Assembly (NCBI RefSeq): GCF_008017835.1
Contig: NZ_VRLT01000059.1
Span: 1-64,000 of the forward strand
DNA from: Mesonia sp. HuA40
Lineage (GTDB): Bacteria > Bacteroidota > Bacteroidia > Flavobacteriales > Flavobacteriaceae
Direction: 5' to 3'
DNA: 64,000 bases
The translations under genes were made by a program, and so were the position numbers. The notes under the pieces are model-generated. The model saw nothing but the letters and a program-made list of their open reading frames with translations. It was not told where the DNA came from and did no database searches. How positions within the stretch are numbered: the first letter of the stretch is position 1; each line of letters opens with the position of its first letter. Of this stretch, positions 33,178-42,075 are shown one piece after another.

Positions 33178-34320
33178 ATGACTAAAGAAAATAAAAAGAA
33201 AATTCAACTCGATACCATTCCCGAAGCTATTGAAGCTATTAAGCAGGGTAAAATGGTTATTGTAGTAGATGATGAAGACCGTGAAAACGAAGGCGATTTT
33301 ATCGCTGCCGCGGAAGCGGTAACCCCAGAGATGATAAATTTTATGGCAAAACACGGTCGCGGACTTATTTGTGCGCCGCTAACAGAAGATCGCTGTGATG
33401 AGCTTAATCTTGAAATGATGGTGAGTAATAATACCGTATTGCACCATACCCAATTTACCGTATCTGTAGATTTGATAGGGCATGGTTGTACTACTGGTAT
33501 TTCTGTTCACGATAGAGCAAAAACCATTAAAGCCTTAGTCGATGAAAAAACCCAACCACACGAATTAGGTAGACCTGGTCATATTTTTCCTTTAAAAGCA
33601 AAAAACGGGGGAGTATTAAGAAGAACTGGGCATACAGAAGCTGCTGTTGATTTAGCACGTTTGGCCGGATTTAAATCGGCTGGAATCTTGGTAGAAATTT
33701 TAAACGAAGATGGTACCATGGCTCGCTTACCTCAATTGATAGAGGTGGCCAAAAAATTTGATTTAAAACTTATCTCTATAGAAGATTTGGTGGCTTACCG
33801 TATGCGTCATGATTCGCTTATTGAGAAAAAAGAAGATTTTACAATCAATACTCGCTTTGGTACGTACCGCCTAAGAGCATATAAACAAACCACCAACGAT
33901 CAAGTTCATTTGGCGTTAACTAAAGGAGATTGGCAAGAAGAAGAACCGGTATTAGTGCGGGTAAATTCGACCCTAGTGAATAATGATATATTAGGCACGC
34001 TTACTAATAATGCCGATGAGAAACTCGATGACATGTTCAAAGCAATTGAGAAAGCACAATCGGGAGTAATTGTATTCATCAATCAAGAGCAGTCTACGCT
34101 GAATTTATTACATCGACTGGAAGAACTCAGAGATCAGCAGCAGCGTGGTATTATGAAAGCACCTAAACTAGAAATGGATCATAAAGATTTTGGTATTGGA
34201 GCGCAAATTCTACACGATTTAGGTATACATAAAATCAAATTACTCTCAAATACCGAGCAAACCAAACGAGTTGGAATTATTGGTTATGGTTTAGAAATAA
34301 CAGAATATGTAAACTATTAG
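33178..34320 (+). CDS. ribBA: 3,4-dihydroxy-2-butanone-4-phosphate synthase with degenerate GTP cyclohydrolase II domain
   Basis: 380 aa. The N-terminal half is an intact RibB domain: DDEDRENEGDF (31-41), HGRGLICAPL, FTVSVD, GRPGHIFPL and RTGHTEAAVDLARLAG. It makes dihydroxybutanone phosphate from ribulose 5-phosphate for riboflavin synthesis. The C-terminal half (from about 217) has GTP cyclohydrolase II homology, but the zinc site is gone: where RibA has an H-S-E-C start and a C-D-C pair, this protein reads VRVNSTLVNNDILGTLTNNA (near 260). The catalytic Arg-Gly-Ile-Gly-Leu segment reads STLNLLHRLEELRD. The second activity is therefore probably lost, and a separate RibA is expected elsewhere. 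Confidence 0.88.
   Translation: MTKENKKKIQLDTIPEAIEAIKQGKMVIVVDDEDRENEGDFIAAAEAVTPEMINFMAKHGRGLICAPLTEDRCDELNLEMMVSNNTVLHHTQFTVSVDLIGHGCTTGISVHDRAKTIKALVDEKTQPHELGRPGHIFPLKAKNGGVLRRTGHTEAAVDLARLAGFKSAGILVEILNEDGTMARLPQLIEVAKKFDLKLISIEDLVAYRMRHDSLIEKKEDFTINTRFGTYRLRAYKQTTNDQVHLALTKGDWQEEEPVLVRVNSTLVNNDILGTLTNNADEKLDDMFKAIEKAQSGVIVFINQEQSTLNLLHRLEELRDQQQRGIMKAPKLEMDHKDFGIGAQILHDLGIHKIKLLSNTEQTKRVGIIGYGLEITEYVNY
33303..33318. repeat. CGCTGCCGCGGAAGCG palindrome in ribBA
   Basis: Imperfect 16-bp palindrome inside the RibB coding region, read IAAAEAV, a stretch conserved in the family. Here the resemblance may be due to codon choice, unlike the intergenic copies. Confidence 0.35.
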
Positions 34321-34340
34321 TCGATTTTATTCAAATAACA

Positions 34341-34373
34341 AAAAAAGCTTGTCTTGTTCGACAAGCTTTTTTT
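34341..34373. terminator. bidirectional rho-independent terminator (ribBA / nitroreductase)
   Basis: 13-bp stem AAAAAAGCTTGTC (34341-34353) / GACAAGCTTTTTT (34360-34372), with the A and T runs forming part of the stem. It serves both convergent genes. Confidence 0.88.
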
Positions 34374-34389
34374 AAATAATTGCTATAAC

Positions 34390-35019
34390 TTACAGCTCTA
34401 TAATGGTTTCTTCGAGTGGTTTTCTCACTTTGGCCATCTGAGAAAAAGCATCATCATCGGCGCGGTAACCAATGGGTAAAAGCAATTTGGGTTTTAAATC
34501 ATAGTCTTTTAACGAAAGTACTTCGCTTAGTATTTCTGGATTAAAACCTTCCATTGGGCACGAATCAATTGACTCAATGGCACACACCGTAAGTAAATTA
34601 CCTAGCGCTAAATATACCTGGTTAGTAGCCCAACGCTCAATCTTTTCTGTGGTTGATTTCTTAAAATCGTCTACTAAAAAGTCTTGAAATGGTTTTAAGA
34701 CGGCATCAGGAGTTTGTCGTATGCTCTTTACCAAATCAAAATAATTGCGTACAAATTGCTCATCTATGGTTTCGGGTATACCTAAAACCAAAATATGCGA
34801 CGCCGTATTTACTTGTTTTTGATTAAAACACGCCGGCATCATTTTTTCTTGCAAATCTTTATTTTTTACAATGAGCATCTTTACTGGTTGCAAACCATAG
34901 GAGGTTGCCGTTAGGTTAAAAGCATTCTTAAGTAAGTTTATTTTATCGCGTTTCACCTGCTTTTCGGTATCAAATTTTTTAGTTGCATACCGCCAATTCA
35001 AGCTTGATAATACGTTCAT
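34390..35019 (-). CDS. NAD(P)H-dependent nitroreductase family oxidoreductase
   Basis: 209 aa. Opening WRYATKKFDTEKQV and the central NLTATSYGLQPVKMLIV follow the nitroreductase FMN-binding pattern (R.S...F..). A later segment (IDSCPMEGFNPEILSEVLSL) and LLPIGYRADDDAFS complete the NfsB-type fold. It is likely a cytoplasmic FMN flavoprotein reducing nitro compounds or quinones with NAD(P)H. Lone gene, convergent with ribBA. Confidence 0.9.
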   Translation of the reverse strand: MNVLSSLNWRYATKKFDTEKQVKRDKINLLKNAFNLTATSYGLQPVKMLIVKNKDLQEKMMPACFNQKQVNTASHILVLGIPETIDEQFVRNYFDLVKSIRQTPDAVLKPFQDFLVDDFKKSTTEKIERWATNQVYLALGNLLTVCAIESIDSCPMEGFNPEILSEVLSLKDYDLKPKLLLPIGYRADDDAFSQMAKVRKPLEETIIEL

Positions 35020-35173
35020 AAGTTCTAATTTTTAAATAAGGCGAAATTACAAAGATAAAGGCAATCAAGAAACCTTTCGTGATTTATAAAATCTATAGGG
35101 CTATTAAAACATTAGTTAATCTAAAAATCTAGATTAAGTCTGATTATTCAGCGTTTTTAGGTAAAAAGTGGCT

Positions 35174-35181
35174 TACCTTTG
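35174..35181 (+). promoter_or_regulatory. -7 box TACCTTTG of the endonuclease gene
   Basis: Exact TAnnTTTG match, 14 bp before the ATG; a TTT at 35154-35156 lies 17 bp upstream where TTG is expected. Confidence 0.45.
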
Positions 35182-35195
35182 TAAAAAATATAAAT

Positions 35196-37142
35196 ATGCG
35201 CAATTTAATATTTGGTATCTCTCTATTACTTTTTTCCCCTTGGGTTAACGCTCAATTGGTAATTAATGAATTAGATTGTGATACCCCCAGTATAGATGAC
35301 CAAGAGTTTGTAGAGTTAAAGTCGAATACACCTAATTTTGATTTAACAGGTTTTGTTTTAGTCTTCTTCAACGGGTCTACTTCGGGAGGAAATACAAGTT
35401 ATCTTACGCTAGATTTAAGCGGCTATACTACCGATGTAAATGGCATTTTATTAATAGGAAGCAGTACGGTGTCACCCGTTCCTCAATACATTATTGCACC
35501 CAATCTAATACAGAATGGAGCAGATGCAGTGGCTATTTACCAAGCCGCTCCCGCCGATTTTCCCGACGGCACCCTAGCTACAACTACCAATTTGATAGAC
35601 GCTTTGGTGTATGGTACAAGCGACCCAACGGCCACCAGTTTGCTTAATCTGTTGGGCGAAACTACGCAAATAGATGAAAATGCAAATGGCAATAAAGACA
35701 ACGAATCCATTCAGTTAAACAATCAAGGTGGTTATGATGTTAAAACACCTACACCGAGACAACTGAATGATGGCAGTGGCATTCTACTCAATGGAATACA
35801 AATGAGTTTTAATAAAACTGAATTTCAAGAAGGAGAAAGCATTCAAATACAATTTACTACAGAACAAAATGTTGCGCAAAATACTAGTTTTGGTATACAA
35901 TTAGATCAAGGGGGATTTACAAGTGCCGATTTCACAGGGAATATCCAGCTTAGCATACCGGCAGGGAGTAATACCACCAGCACAACTTTACAAATAATAG
36001 ATGACAATTTAGATGAGGGCGATGAAATTGCTCGTGTAGGCTTTGTAAATTTACCTCCTGAGTTGTTGGCATTAAATAATTTTATCGAATTGCGTATTAT
36101 CGATAATGATTTCAGCATATCTCCTTGGGGAACTCCTTTAAATCCGACTTATAATACGGTAAGTAGTACCGCGCCTTCGGGATATTATTCGGGTATCGAT
36201 CAACTGGCAGGAAATTCACTAAGAGACGCTTTGCAGGCGATTGTTGCCGACCCTAACCTGGTACGAGCGCATACCTATAACGATGTAATTGATATTTTAA
36301 AACAAGCCGATGAAAACCCTGAAAATAACAATCAAATTTGGCAAGTGTACACCGAGAGTGTAAAACAAAAAATAGATTTTCAGACCAGCTCTATCAATAC
36401 TGGAACTTGGAATAGAGAGCACACTTTTCCTCGCTCAAGAGGCGGATTTTTTAGTATAGAAGAAGATGAAACAGCCGATGGTATATCGGTGTATTGGACC
36501 ACCAATGCCGATTCTTTACGTCACGCCAACTCTGATGCACACGGACTGCGAGCAGTAGATGGTCCTGAAAACTCTGCACGTGGAAATAAACATTACGGGC
36601 AATATACCGGTCCCATCAATAATCAAGGGAGTTTTAAAGGTGATGTGGCTCGAAGTGTTTTCTTTTTGGCATTGCGTTACAATGGTTTATCTATTGTTTC
36701 TGGCTACAGCCAAATTACAGGTGAATTAGGTGATTTAGACACCTTATTGAATTGGCATAGAAACGATCCGCCCGATGATTTTGAGATGAACCGAAATAAT
36801 ATCATCTATAGTTGGCAAAAAAATAGAAATCCGTTTATAGATTATCCCGATTTAATTGAGTACATATGGGGTAATAAACAGGGGCAAACTTGGAACAATC
36901 CGTTGTCCAGCACGAAAGTCTCCAATTCGGTGATACAGATTTATCCTAATCCGGCACATAAAATACTTTTTATAAAAGGTTTACAACAGCGTCGCGAATT
37001 TACGCTATACTCCAGCATAGGTAGGCTTGTTCAAAAAGGGAATACCAAAGGAGAAATTAAGCTTGATTTACCAAGTGGTATATATTTCTTACAACTACAA
37101 AGTACCAATAAAAGCTTACGATATAAAATTGTAGTGCAATAA
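35196..37142 (+). CDS. secreted endonuclease I family nuclease with T9SS sorting domain
   Basis: 648 aa. Signal peptide (LIFGISLLLFSPWVNAQ). A lamin-tail-like domain (VINELDCDTPSIDDQEFVEL, to about 190), then a Calx-beta-like segment (about 200-310). The endonuclease I core follows: TWNREHTFPRSRG near 404-416, the HA...D.HGLR and GNKHYGQYTGP region, KGDVARSVFFLALRY. A C-terminal type IX sorting domain (about 580-648, starting IQIYPNP and ending KIVVQ) completes it. It is exported across the outer membrane and degrades extracellular DNA or RNA for nutrients. Lone gene with its own promoter. Confidence 0.88.
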   Translation: MRNLIFGISLLLFSPWVNAQLVINELDCDTPSIDDQEFVELKSNTPNFDLTGFVLVFFNGSTSGGNTSYLTLDLSGYTTDVNGILLIGSSTVSPVPQYIIAPNLIQNGADAVAIYQAAPADFPDGTLATTTNLIDALVYGTSDPTATSLLNLLGETTQIDENANGNKDNESIQLNNQGGYDVKTPTPRQLNDGSGILLNGIQMSFNKTEFQEGESIQIQFTTEQNVAQNTSFGIQLDQGGFTSADFTGNIQLSIPAGSNTTSTTLQIIDDNLDEGDEIARVGFVNLPPELLALNNFIELRIIDNDFSISPWGTPLNPTYNTVSSTAPSGYYSGIDQLAGNSLRDALQAIVADPNLVRAHTYNDVIDILKQADENPENNNQIWQVYTESVKQKIDFQTSSINTGTWNREHTFPRSRGGFFSIEEDETADGISVYWTTNADSLRHANSDAHGLRAVDGPENSARGNKHYGQYTGPINNQGSFKGDVARSVFFLALRYNGLSIVSGYSQITGELGDLDTLLNWHRNDPPDDFEMNRNNIIYSWQKNRNPFIDYPDLIEYIWGNKQGQTWNNPLSSTKVSNSVIQIYPNPAHKILFIKGLQQRREFTLYSSIGRLVQKGNTKGEIKLDLPSGIYFLQLQSTNKSLRYKIVVQ

Positions 37143-37151
37143 ATTATCTCC

Positions 37152-37742
37152 TTAACGAGAAGTAAATTCCGCTTCAAGCGAAGAAGTTATTTCTTGCACT
37201 TCACCGGCATCCATCTGTTCTAATTTGGTATTTCCTACCCGTACCCTTACAAGGCGCAAGGTAGGAAAACCAACGGCAGCTGTCATTTTTTTTACCTGTC
37301 TAAACTTTCCTTCATTAATACAAATTGACACCCAGCTAGTAGGGCCGTGGCGCTCATCTCTTATTTTTTTTGCACGAGGCGGAAAATTTGGTATTTGCTT
37401 CAATTTAAATGCTTTACAAGGTAAGGTATCGTACGGCTTTCCCTGAATACTAATACGCACGCCGTTTTTAAGTTGCTCTATTGCCGTGGGTGTTATGAGG
37501 CCATCAACCTGAACATAGTATTCTTTCTCTACGCTTTTAGACAAAACAGCAAAACTCATTTTACCATCGGTTGTTAATAAGAGTAAGCCTTCAGAATCTA
37601 AATCTAAACGACCAATTGCCATTGTATTTTCTGGGAAATCAAAGAGTTCACCTAGCATTTTTTTCTTTTTAGCTTTAGGCTGATTGGTGATAAACTGGCT
37701 TAAATAACCGTAGGGTTTGTATAACTTAAAATGTCGATACAT
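37152..37742 (-). CDS. RluE-type 23S rRNA pseudouridine synthase
   Basis: 196 aa, the RsuA/RluE group without an S4 domain, starting HFKLYKPYGYLSQF. Catalytic motif GRLDLDSEGLLLLT with the key Asp near residue 46, then KEYYVQVDG, CINEGKFRQVKKM and LRLVRVRVG. By size and motif closest to RluE, which modifies U2457 of E. coli 23S rRNA. The HerA-like gene begins upstream and its stop touches this gene's start at 37742, so the two are coupled on the minus strand. Confidence 0.88.
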   Translation of the reverse strand: MYRHFKLYKPYGYLSQFITNQPKAKKKKMLGELFDFPENTMAIGRLDLDSEGLLLLTTDGKMSFAVLSKSVEKEYYVQVDGLITPTAIEQLKNGVRISIQGKPYDTLPCKAFKLKQIPNFPPRAKKIRDERHGPTSWVSICINEGKFRQVKKMTAAVGFPTLRLVRVRVGNTKLEQMDAGEVQEITSSLEAEFTSR

Positions 37743-39265
37743 TATTTAAAAGCTTTATTGAGTATACTCATTACCCCACGAATAAAGGTAGCGCTTGTTA
37801 GCACTTTTAATACTGCCTTTGTAGTAGCCGATTCGCCGGTTTTTCGAGTTTGCTTTTTAGCCACTTCTTTGCGTTGCTCTTGTGCTTTTTCAAGTTGTTC
37901 TTGTTGGCTTGCTTTTTCTATTTTTTGATTTAAAATCTCGTATGCACTTTCTCGATTAATTGACTGGTTGTATTTGGTCACCAGGCTAGAGCAATTTACC
38001 AAGAGATCAATTTCGTTTTCTTGTAACACATCCATTCGGCTCATTGGGGCACGCAACATAGTGGCTGCTAGGGGAGTGGGCCTACCTTTTTCATCGAGTG
38101 CACTAATAAAAGCTTCACCTATTCCTAATTGAGTAAGGGTTTCTTCGGTTTTATAAAAAGAAGAAATAGGGTAATTCTCTGCCGTTAATTTTATGGCTTT
38201 ACGATCACGTGCGGTAAAGGCACGCAAAGCATGTTGAACTTTAAGCCCTAGTTGACTTAAAATTTCTTTGGGTACATCGGTTGGGTTTTGGGTTACAAAA
38301 AACACACCAACTCCTTTGGAACGGATGAGTTTAATGATGCTCTCAATTTGCCCCATTAAGGCATCGCTAGCTTCTTTAAAAACCAGATGTGCCTCATCAA
38401 TAAAGATGGCCAATTTAGGTTTGTCTGCATCACCTTGTTCGGGAAAGGTAGAATATACTTCGGCTAAAAGACTTAACATGAAAGTTGAAAACAATGCTGG
38501 TTTATCCTGAATGTCGGTAAGTCGTATTATGTTGATAAAAGCTTCTCCTTTACTGTTAAAGCGCATTAAATCTTTTACATCAAAAGAAGGTTCGCCAAAG
38601 AAAAGGTCAGCTCCCTGCTGCTCTAGGGCAACAATTTTTCTAAGCATTGCACCTGTTGATGCTTTAGAAACGCTACCATAAATTTCTTCAAATTCAGTTT
38701 TTCCTTCTTCGGTAATAAAGCGAAGCATCTTTTTAAGGTCTTCTAAATCCAGCAATGGCATTTTATGGTCATCACAATATTTAAAAATAATAGCCAAAAT
38801 ACCTGTTTGGGTATCGCTAAGGTTTAAAATGCGTGACAATAAAACCGGTCCGAATTCGCTAACCGTGGCACGTAACTTAACGCCCTTTTCACCCGATAGT
38901 GATAATAATTCTACAGGTGAGGATTTTGGGGTAAAAGGATAGTTGATTTGTTCGTGACGTCCTTTTAATTTATCGGCTATAGGGGAAGCTTGCGCCAATC
39001 CGCTAAGGTCACCTTTTAAGTCCATTAGCAAAACCGGAATCCCTTTTTGACTCATATTTTCGGCCAAAATTTGTAAGGTTTTAGTTTTTCCAGTACCGGT
39101 GGCACCCGCAATCAATCCGTGTCTGTTGAGCGTTTTAAGGGGTATTTTAATCACAGCATCGGCTATAGTTTTTTCATTTAGCATACCGGCACCTAAAAAA
39201 ATGGAGTCTCCTTTGCAGTTATATCCTTCTTGTATTTCTTGTATAAAGCTAGCTTCGTTGTTCAT
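37742..39265 (-). CDS. HerA-like ATPase, DUF853 family (YjgR-like)
   Basis: 507 aa. Walker A GATGTGKT (residues 54-61), a Walker B-like segment AIFIDEAHLVF, and RSKGVGVFFVTQNPTDVP typical of FtsK/HerA motors. The DUF853 body is full length, ending in a Lys/Gln-rich tail (EKAQEQRKEVAKKQTRKTGE). E. coli YjgR is its close comparison; its biological role is not settled. Its 3' end overlaps the pseudouridine synthase start. Confidence 0.9.
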   Translation of the reverse strand: MNNEASFIQEIQEGYNCKGDSIFLGAGMLNEKTIADAVIKIPLKTLNRHGLIAGATGTGKTKTLQILAENMSQKGIPVLLMDLKGDLSGLAQASPIADKLKGRHEQINYPFTPKSSPVELLSLSGEKGVKLRATVSEFGPVLLSRILNLSDTQTGILAIIFKYCDDHKMPLLDLEDLKKMLRFITEEGKTEFEEIYGSVSKASTGAMLRKIVALEQQGADLFFGEPSFDVKDLMRFNSKGEAFINIIRLTDIQDKPALFSTFMLSLLAEVYSTFPEQGDADKPKLAIFIDEAHLVFKEASDALMGQIESIIKLIRSKGVGVFFVTQNPTDVPKEILSQLGLKVQHALRAFTARDRKAIKLTAENYPISSFYKTEETLTQLGIGEAFISALDEKGRPTPLAATMLRAPMSRMDVLQENEIDLLVNCSSLVTKYNQSINRESAYEILNQKIEKASQQEQLEKAQEQRKEVAKKQTRKTGESATTKAVLKVLTSATFIRGVMSILNKAFK

Positions 39266-39392
39266 TGTAATAGTGAATTGTAGGGCGAGTATACTAAATT
39301 TTAAGATAATTTTGATAAGATATCATTAAAAAATAAGCAAAAAAAAGCGCTGATTTGAGTATTATTGTAGTTATAACGAAAAAATAAAAAAG

Positions 39393-40241
39393 ATGAAAAA
39401 ATTATTTTTACTAGCAACCGCTATTTTGTTTAGTTTTCAAGGTCATGCCCAGTTACAAACCCCTCAGCCAAGCCCAAAGAGTAGCCTAAAGCAAAATGTA
39501 GGCTTAACCGAATTTAATATTGAGTACTCTAGACCCTCGATGCGAGATAGAGAAGTATTTGGAAATTTAGTGCCTTACGGTAAGATGTGGCGAGCTGGAG
39601 CTAATCAAAATACAGTGATTAGTTTTAATACCATGGTAAATTTTAACGGTACCGAATTAAAACCGGGTAGTTACGCTATCTATGTAACTCCGCATAAAAA
39701 ATATTGGGAAGTCTATTTGTACAACGATACCAGTAATTGGGGGTTACCACAAAATTGGGATGAGAGCAAGGTGGTGGCAAGCTTAAAAGCCGAAACACAC
39801 AAAACAGCCACGACACAAGAAACTTTTACAATTTATTTTAGCGACTTGCATAATGATGGAGCAAACTTGGTGATGCATTGGGAAAACACCATGGTAAAAT
39901 TACCTGTGCAACTTCCTACCCAAGAATTAACCATGAAAAATATAGAGAAGACTTTAAACGGGCCTACTGCTAATGATTATTATGCAGCAGCAAATTACTA
40001 TTATGAGTCGGGTAATGATATCAAACAAGCACTTACTTGGATTGGTAAATCTGTAGAAATGCAAAACGGGAAAGCTCCTTTCTGGGTGTTACGTAAAAAA
40101 TCTTTAATTGAAGCCAAAGCTGGACTTAAAGAGCAAGCTATCGAATCAGCCAAAGCCTCTTTAGCGGGTGCTAGAAAAGCAGGTAATGCCGATTATATAA
40201 AAATGAATACCGATTCTTTAAAGGAATGGGGAGCCATGTAA
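39393..40241 (+). CDS. DUF2911 domain exported protein
   Basis: 282 aa. Signal peptide (LFLLATAILFSFQGHAQ). DUF2911 core: SPKSSLKQNVGLTEFNIEYS, then GKMWRAGANQNTVISFN, LKPGSYAIYVTPHKKYWEVY and NDTSNWGLPQNW, ending near 175. A tetratricopeptide-like helical tail follows (NYYYESGNDIKQALTWIGKS). Family of unknown function, often in several copies in Bacteroidota. Monocistronic, convergent with the symporter gene. Confidence 0.88.
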   Translation: MKKLFLLATAILFSFQGHAQLQTPQPSPKSSLKQNVGLTEFNIEYSRPSMRDREVFGNLVPYGKMWRAGANQNTVISFNTMVNFNGTELKPGSYAIYVTPHKKYWEVYLYNDTSNWGLPQNWDESKVVASLKAETHKTATTQETFTIYFSDLHNDGANLVMHWENTMVKLPVQLPTQELTMKNIEKTLNGPTANDYYAAANYYYESGNDIKQALTWIGKSVEMQNGKAPFWVLRKKSLIEAKAGLKEQAIESAKASLAGARKAGNADYIKMNTDSLKEWGAM

Positions 40242-40263
40242 GGCTTAATTTTTAAGAAATAAT

Positions 40264-40302
40264 AAAAACAAACTAAGTTGTACAACTTAGTTTGTTTTTT
40301 GT
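40264..40302. terminator. bidirectional terminator between DUF2911 and symporter genes
   Basis: 18-bp arms of a perfect palindrome centred at 40281/40282 (AACTAAGTTG/CAACTTAGTT core) with flanking A/T runs. It includes the symporter stop codon. Confidence 0.8.
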
Positions 40303-41963
40303 TTTATAGTGGTTTGTAAAAGAATAGCCAATCCTACTACTAGGGCCGCTCCAAATAGGTTGAGCCATAAGTAGGGCATCCAATCGAAGTACCAGCCGAA
40401 TAACACTATTATCTGCGTAATTATGGCAGCAATGAAGGTTGCTTTACTTTGCACATACTTCACGAAGAAAGCCAATAGGAATATTCCCAATACGTTTCCA
40501 TAAAAAATAGATCCGATAATATTAACCAATTGAATTAAGTTATCAAACAAATCGGCTGTGCAAGCTACACTTATAGCGAAAATCCCCCAAAATAAAGTAA
40601 ATAATTTCGAGGCTAGTAGGTAATGCTTATCGCTTTTTTCTGTTTTTATGTTGCGTTTGTATAAGTCGATTACCGTGGTAGAGGCCAAAGCATTTAGCTC
40701 AGATGCCGTAGAAGACATGGCAGCCGATAAAATAACGGCCAGTAGTAGACCAATTAAGCCTTTGGGGAGGTTATGAAGAATAAAATGTATGAAAACATAA
40801 TCTTTGTCGTTGGTTTGTAATTTTTCGTCACTAGCTTTTATTAAAGCATTAGCACGTTGGCGTATGTCTTTTTCCTCGCTAAGCAATTCATTAAAAACCA
40901 ATTTATTCTGGCCAAAATGCTTTTCATCTTGGGAAAGGGAAAGGGCTACTTGGGCTTTTTCTTGTTCTATAGCTTTTAGCTCTGCTTTCAACTGATTATA
41001 TTGTGGAGCTTGACTTGATTGCAATACCGCTTCTTCGGCAGCTGGATTAAAGTTTAGAGGGGTAGGGTTGAACTGGTAGAATACAAAAACAAAAACACCT
41101 ACCAACAAAATGAAAAACTGCATAGGTACTTTTAAAAACCCATTAAAAATAAGTCCCATTTGACTCTGTTTTACAGAATTAGCCGTTAGGTAGCGTTGTA
41201 CTTGGCTTTGATCTGTCCCAAAATAGGAAAGCGCCAAGAAGGTTCCACCAATAAGGCCAGACCATAAGGTGTACCGGTTTTCAAGGTCAAAAGAAAAGTC
41301 GAGCACCTCAAATTTTCCAGCAGCTCCAGCAATATCAAGGGCTTGTGAAAATCCAACAGTATTAGGTAAGTAATCTATCAGTAAAAAGAAAGCGGTGAAC
41401 ATACCAATAAAAATCACTCCCATTTGTTGTTTTTGGGTTACCGAAACCGCTTTGGTTCCTCCAGAAACTGTATATAGAATTACCAAAATACCAATGATGA
41501 TGTTAAGGGTATATAAATCCCAACCCATTACAGCAGACAATACAATAGATGGAGCATAAATGGTGATACCTGCAGCCAGACTACGCTGAATTAAAAATAG
41601 GCCTGCTGTAAGGCTACGTGTTTTTAAATCGAATCTACTTTCTAAAAATTCATACGCGGTATACACCTTTAAACGATGGTAAAGTGGAACAAAAACCATA
41701 CTTATAATTACCATGGCAAGGGGTAAACCCAAATAGAACTGCACAAAACCCATACCACTGTGAAAAGCTTGACCAGGAGTAGACAAAAAAGTAATGGCAC
41801 TGGCTTGTGTTGCCATCACCGAAAGGCCCACCGTCCACCAGCGTGCTTGATTTCCTCCCTTTAGGTAATCATTTACATTTTTACTGCCTCTGGTTTTAAA
41901 ATAACCAAAAAGTACGATAAAAGCTAAGGTACCTACCAGTACGGTTATATCTAATGGATGCAT
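40287..41963 (-). CDS. sodium:solute symporter family protein
   Basis: 558 aa, SSS family, with about 13 membrane helices. SSS-like segments: GSKNVNDYLKGGNQARWWT, then GLSVMATQASAITFLSTPGQ and VSGGTKAVSVTQKQQM; the C-terminal half holds LLLAVILSAAMSSTASELNA. A charged hydrophilic insert of about 80 residues (AELKAIEQEKAQVALSLSQD onward, about 300-385) interrupts the helix pattern between about helices 8 and 9. The transported solute is unknown. It starts 1 nt after the small membrane protein gene, both downstream of the PIG-L gene: one probable operon. Confidence 0.88.
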   Translation of the reverse strand: MHPLDITVLVGTLAFIVLFGYFKTRGSKNVNDYLKGGNQARWWTVGLSVMATQASAITFLSTPGQAFHSGMGFVQFYLGLPLAMVIISMVFVPLYHRLKVYTAYEFLESRFDLKTRSLTAGLFLIQRSLAAGITIYAPSIVLSAVMGWDLYTLNIIIGILVILYTVSGGTKAVSVTQKQQMGVIFIGMFTAFFLLIDYLPNTVGFSQALDIAGAAGKFEVLDFSFDLENRYTLWSGLIGGTFLALSYFGTDQSQVQRYLTANSVKQSQMGLIFNGFLKVPMQFFILLVGVFVFVFYQFNPTPLNFNPAAEEAVLQSSQAPQYNQLKAELKAIEQEKAQVALSLSQDEKHFGQNKLVFNELLSEEKDIRQRANALIKASDEKLQTNDKDYVFIHFILHNLPKGLIGLLLAVILSAAMSSTASELNALASTTVIDLYKRNIKTEKSDKHYLLASKLFTLFWGIFAISVACTADLFDNLIQLVNIIGSIFYGNVLGIFLLAFFVKYVQSKATFIAAIITQIIVLFGWYFDWMPYLWLNLFGAALVVGLAILLQTTIKQKTN

Positions 41964-41964
41964 A

Positions 41965-42075
41965 CTAACTAAAAGATTTCATAAAAACATAAAATAAAAT
42001 TACGTATAGCAAATTGGCAAGCAGCAATAGACTATATTTTTGTTTCCAAACATATTTAGGTTTAGTTCTCTTCAT
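41965..42075 (-). CDS. 36-residue membrane protein between PIG-L and symporter genes
   Basis: A short frame with its ATG (42075-42073) inside the last codons of the PIG-L gene and its TAG ending 1 nt before the symporter ATG. It encodes a basic N-terminus (MKRTKPKYVWKQKYS) and one membrane helix (LLLLANLLYVILFYVFM) ending KSFS. Position, spacing and the overlap argue that it is translated. A similar short protein at this place in other Flavobacteriia is something I recall rather than can show. It may be a transporter or enzyme accessory subunit (inference). Confidence 0.65.
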   Translation of the reverse strand: MKRTKPKYVWKQKYSLLLLANLLYVILFYVFMKSFS

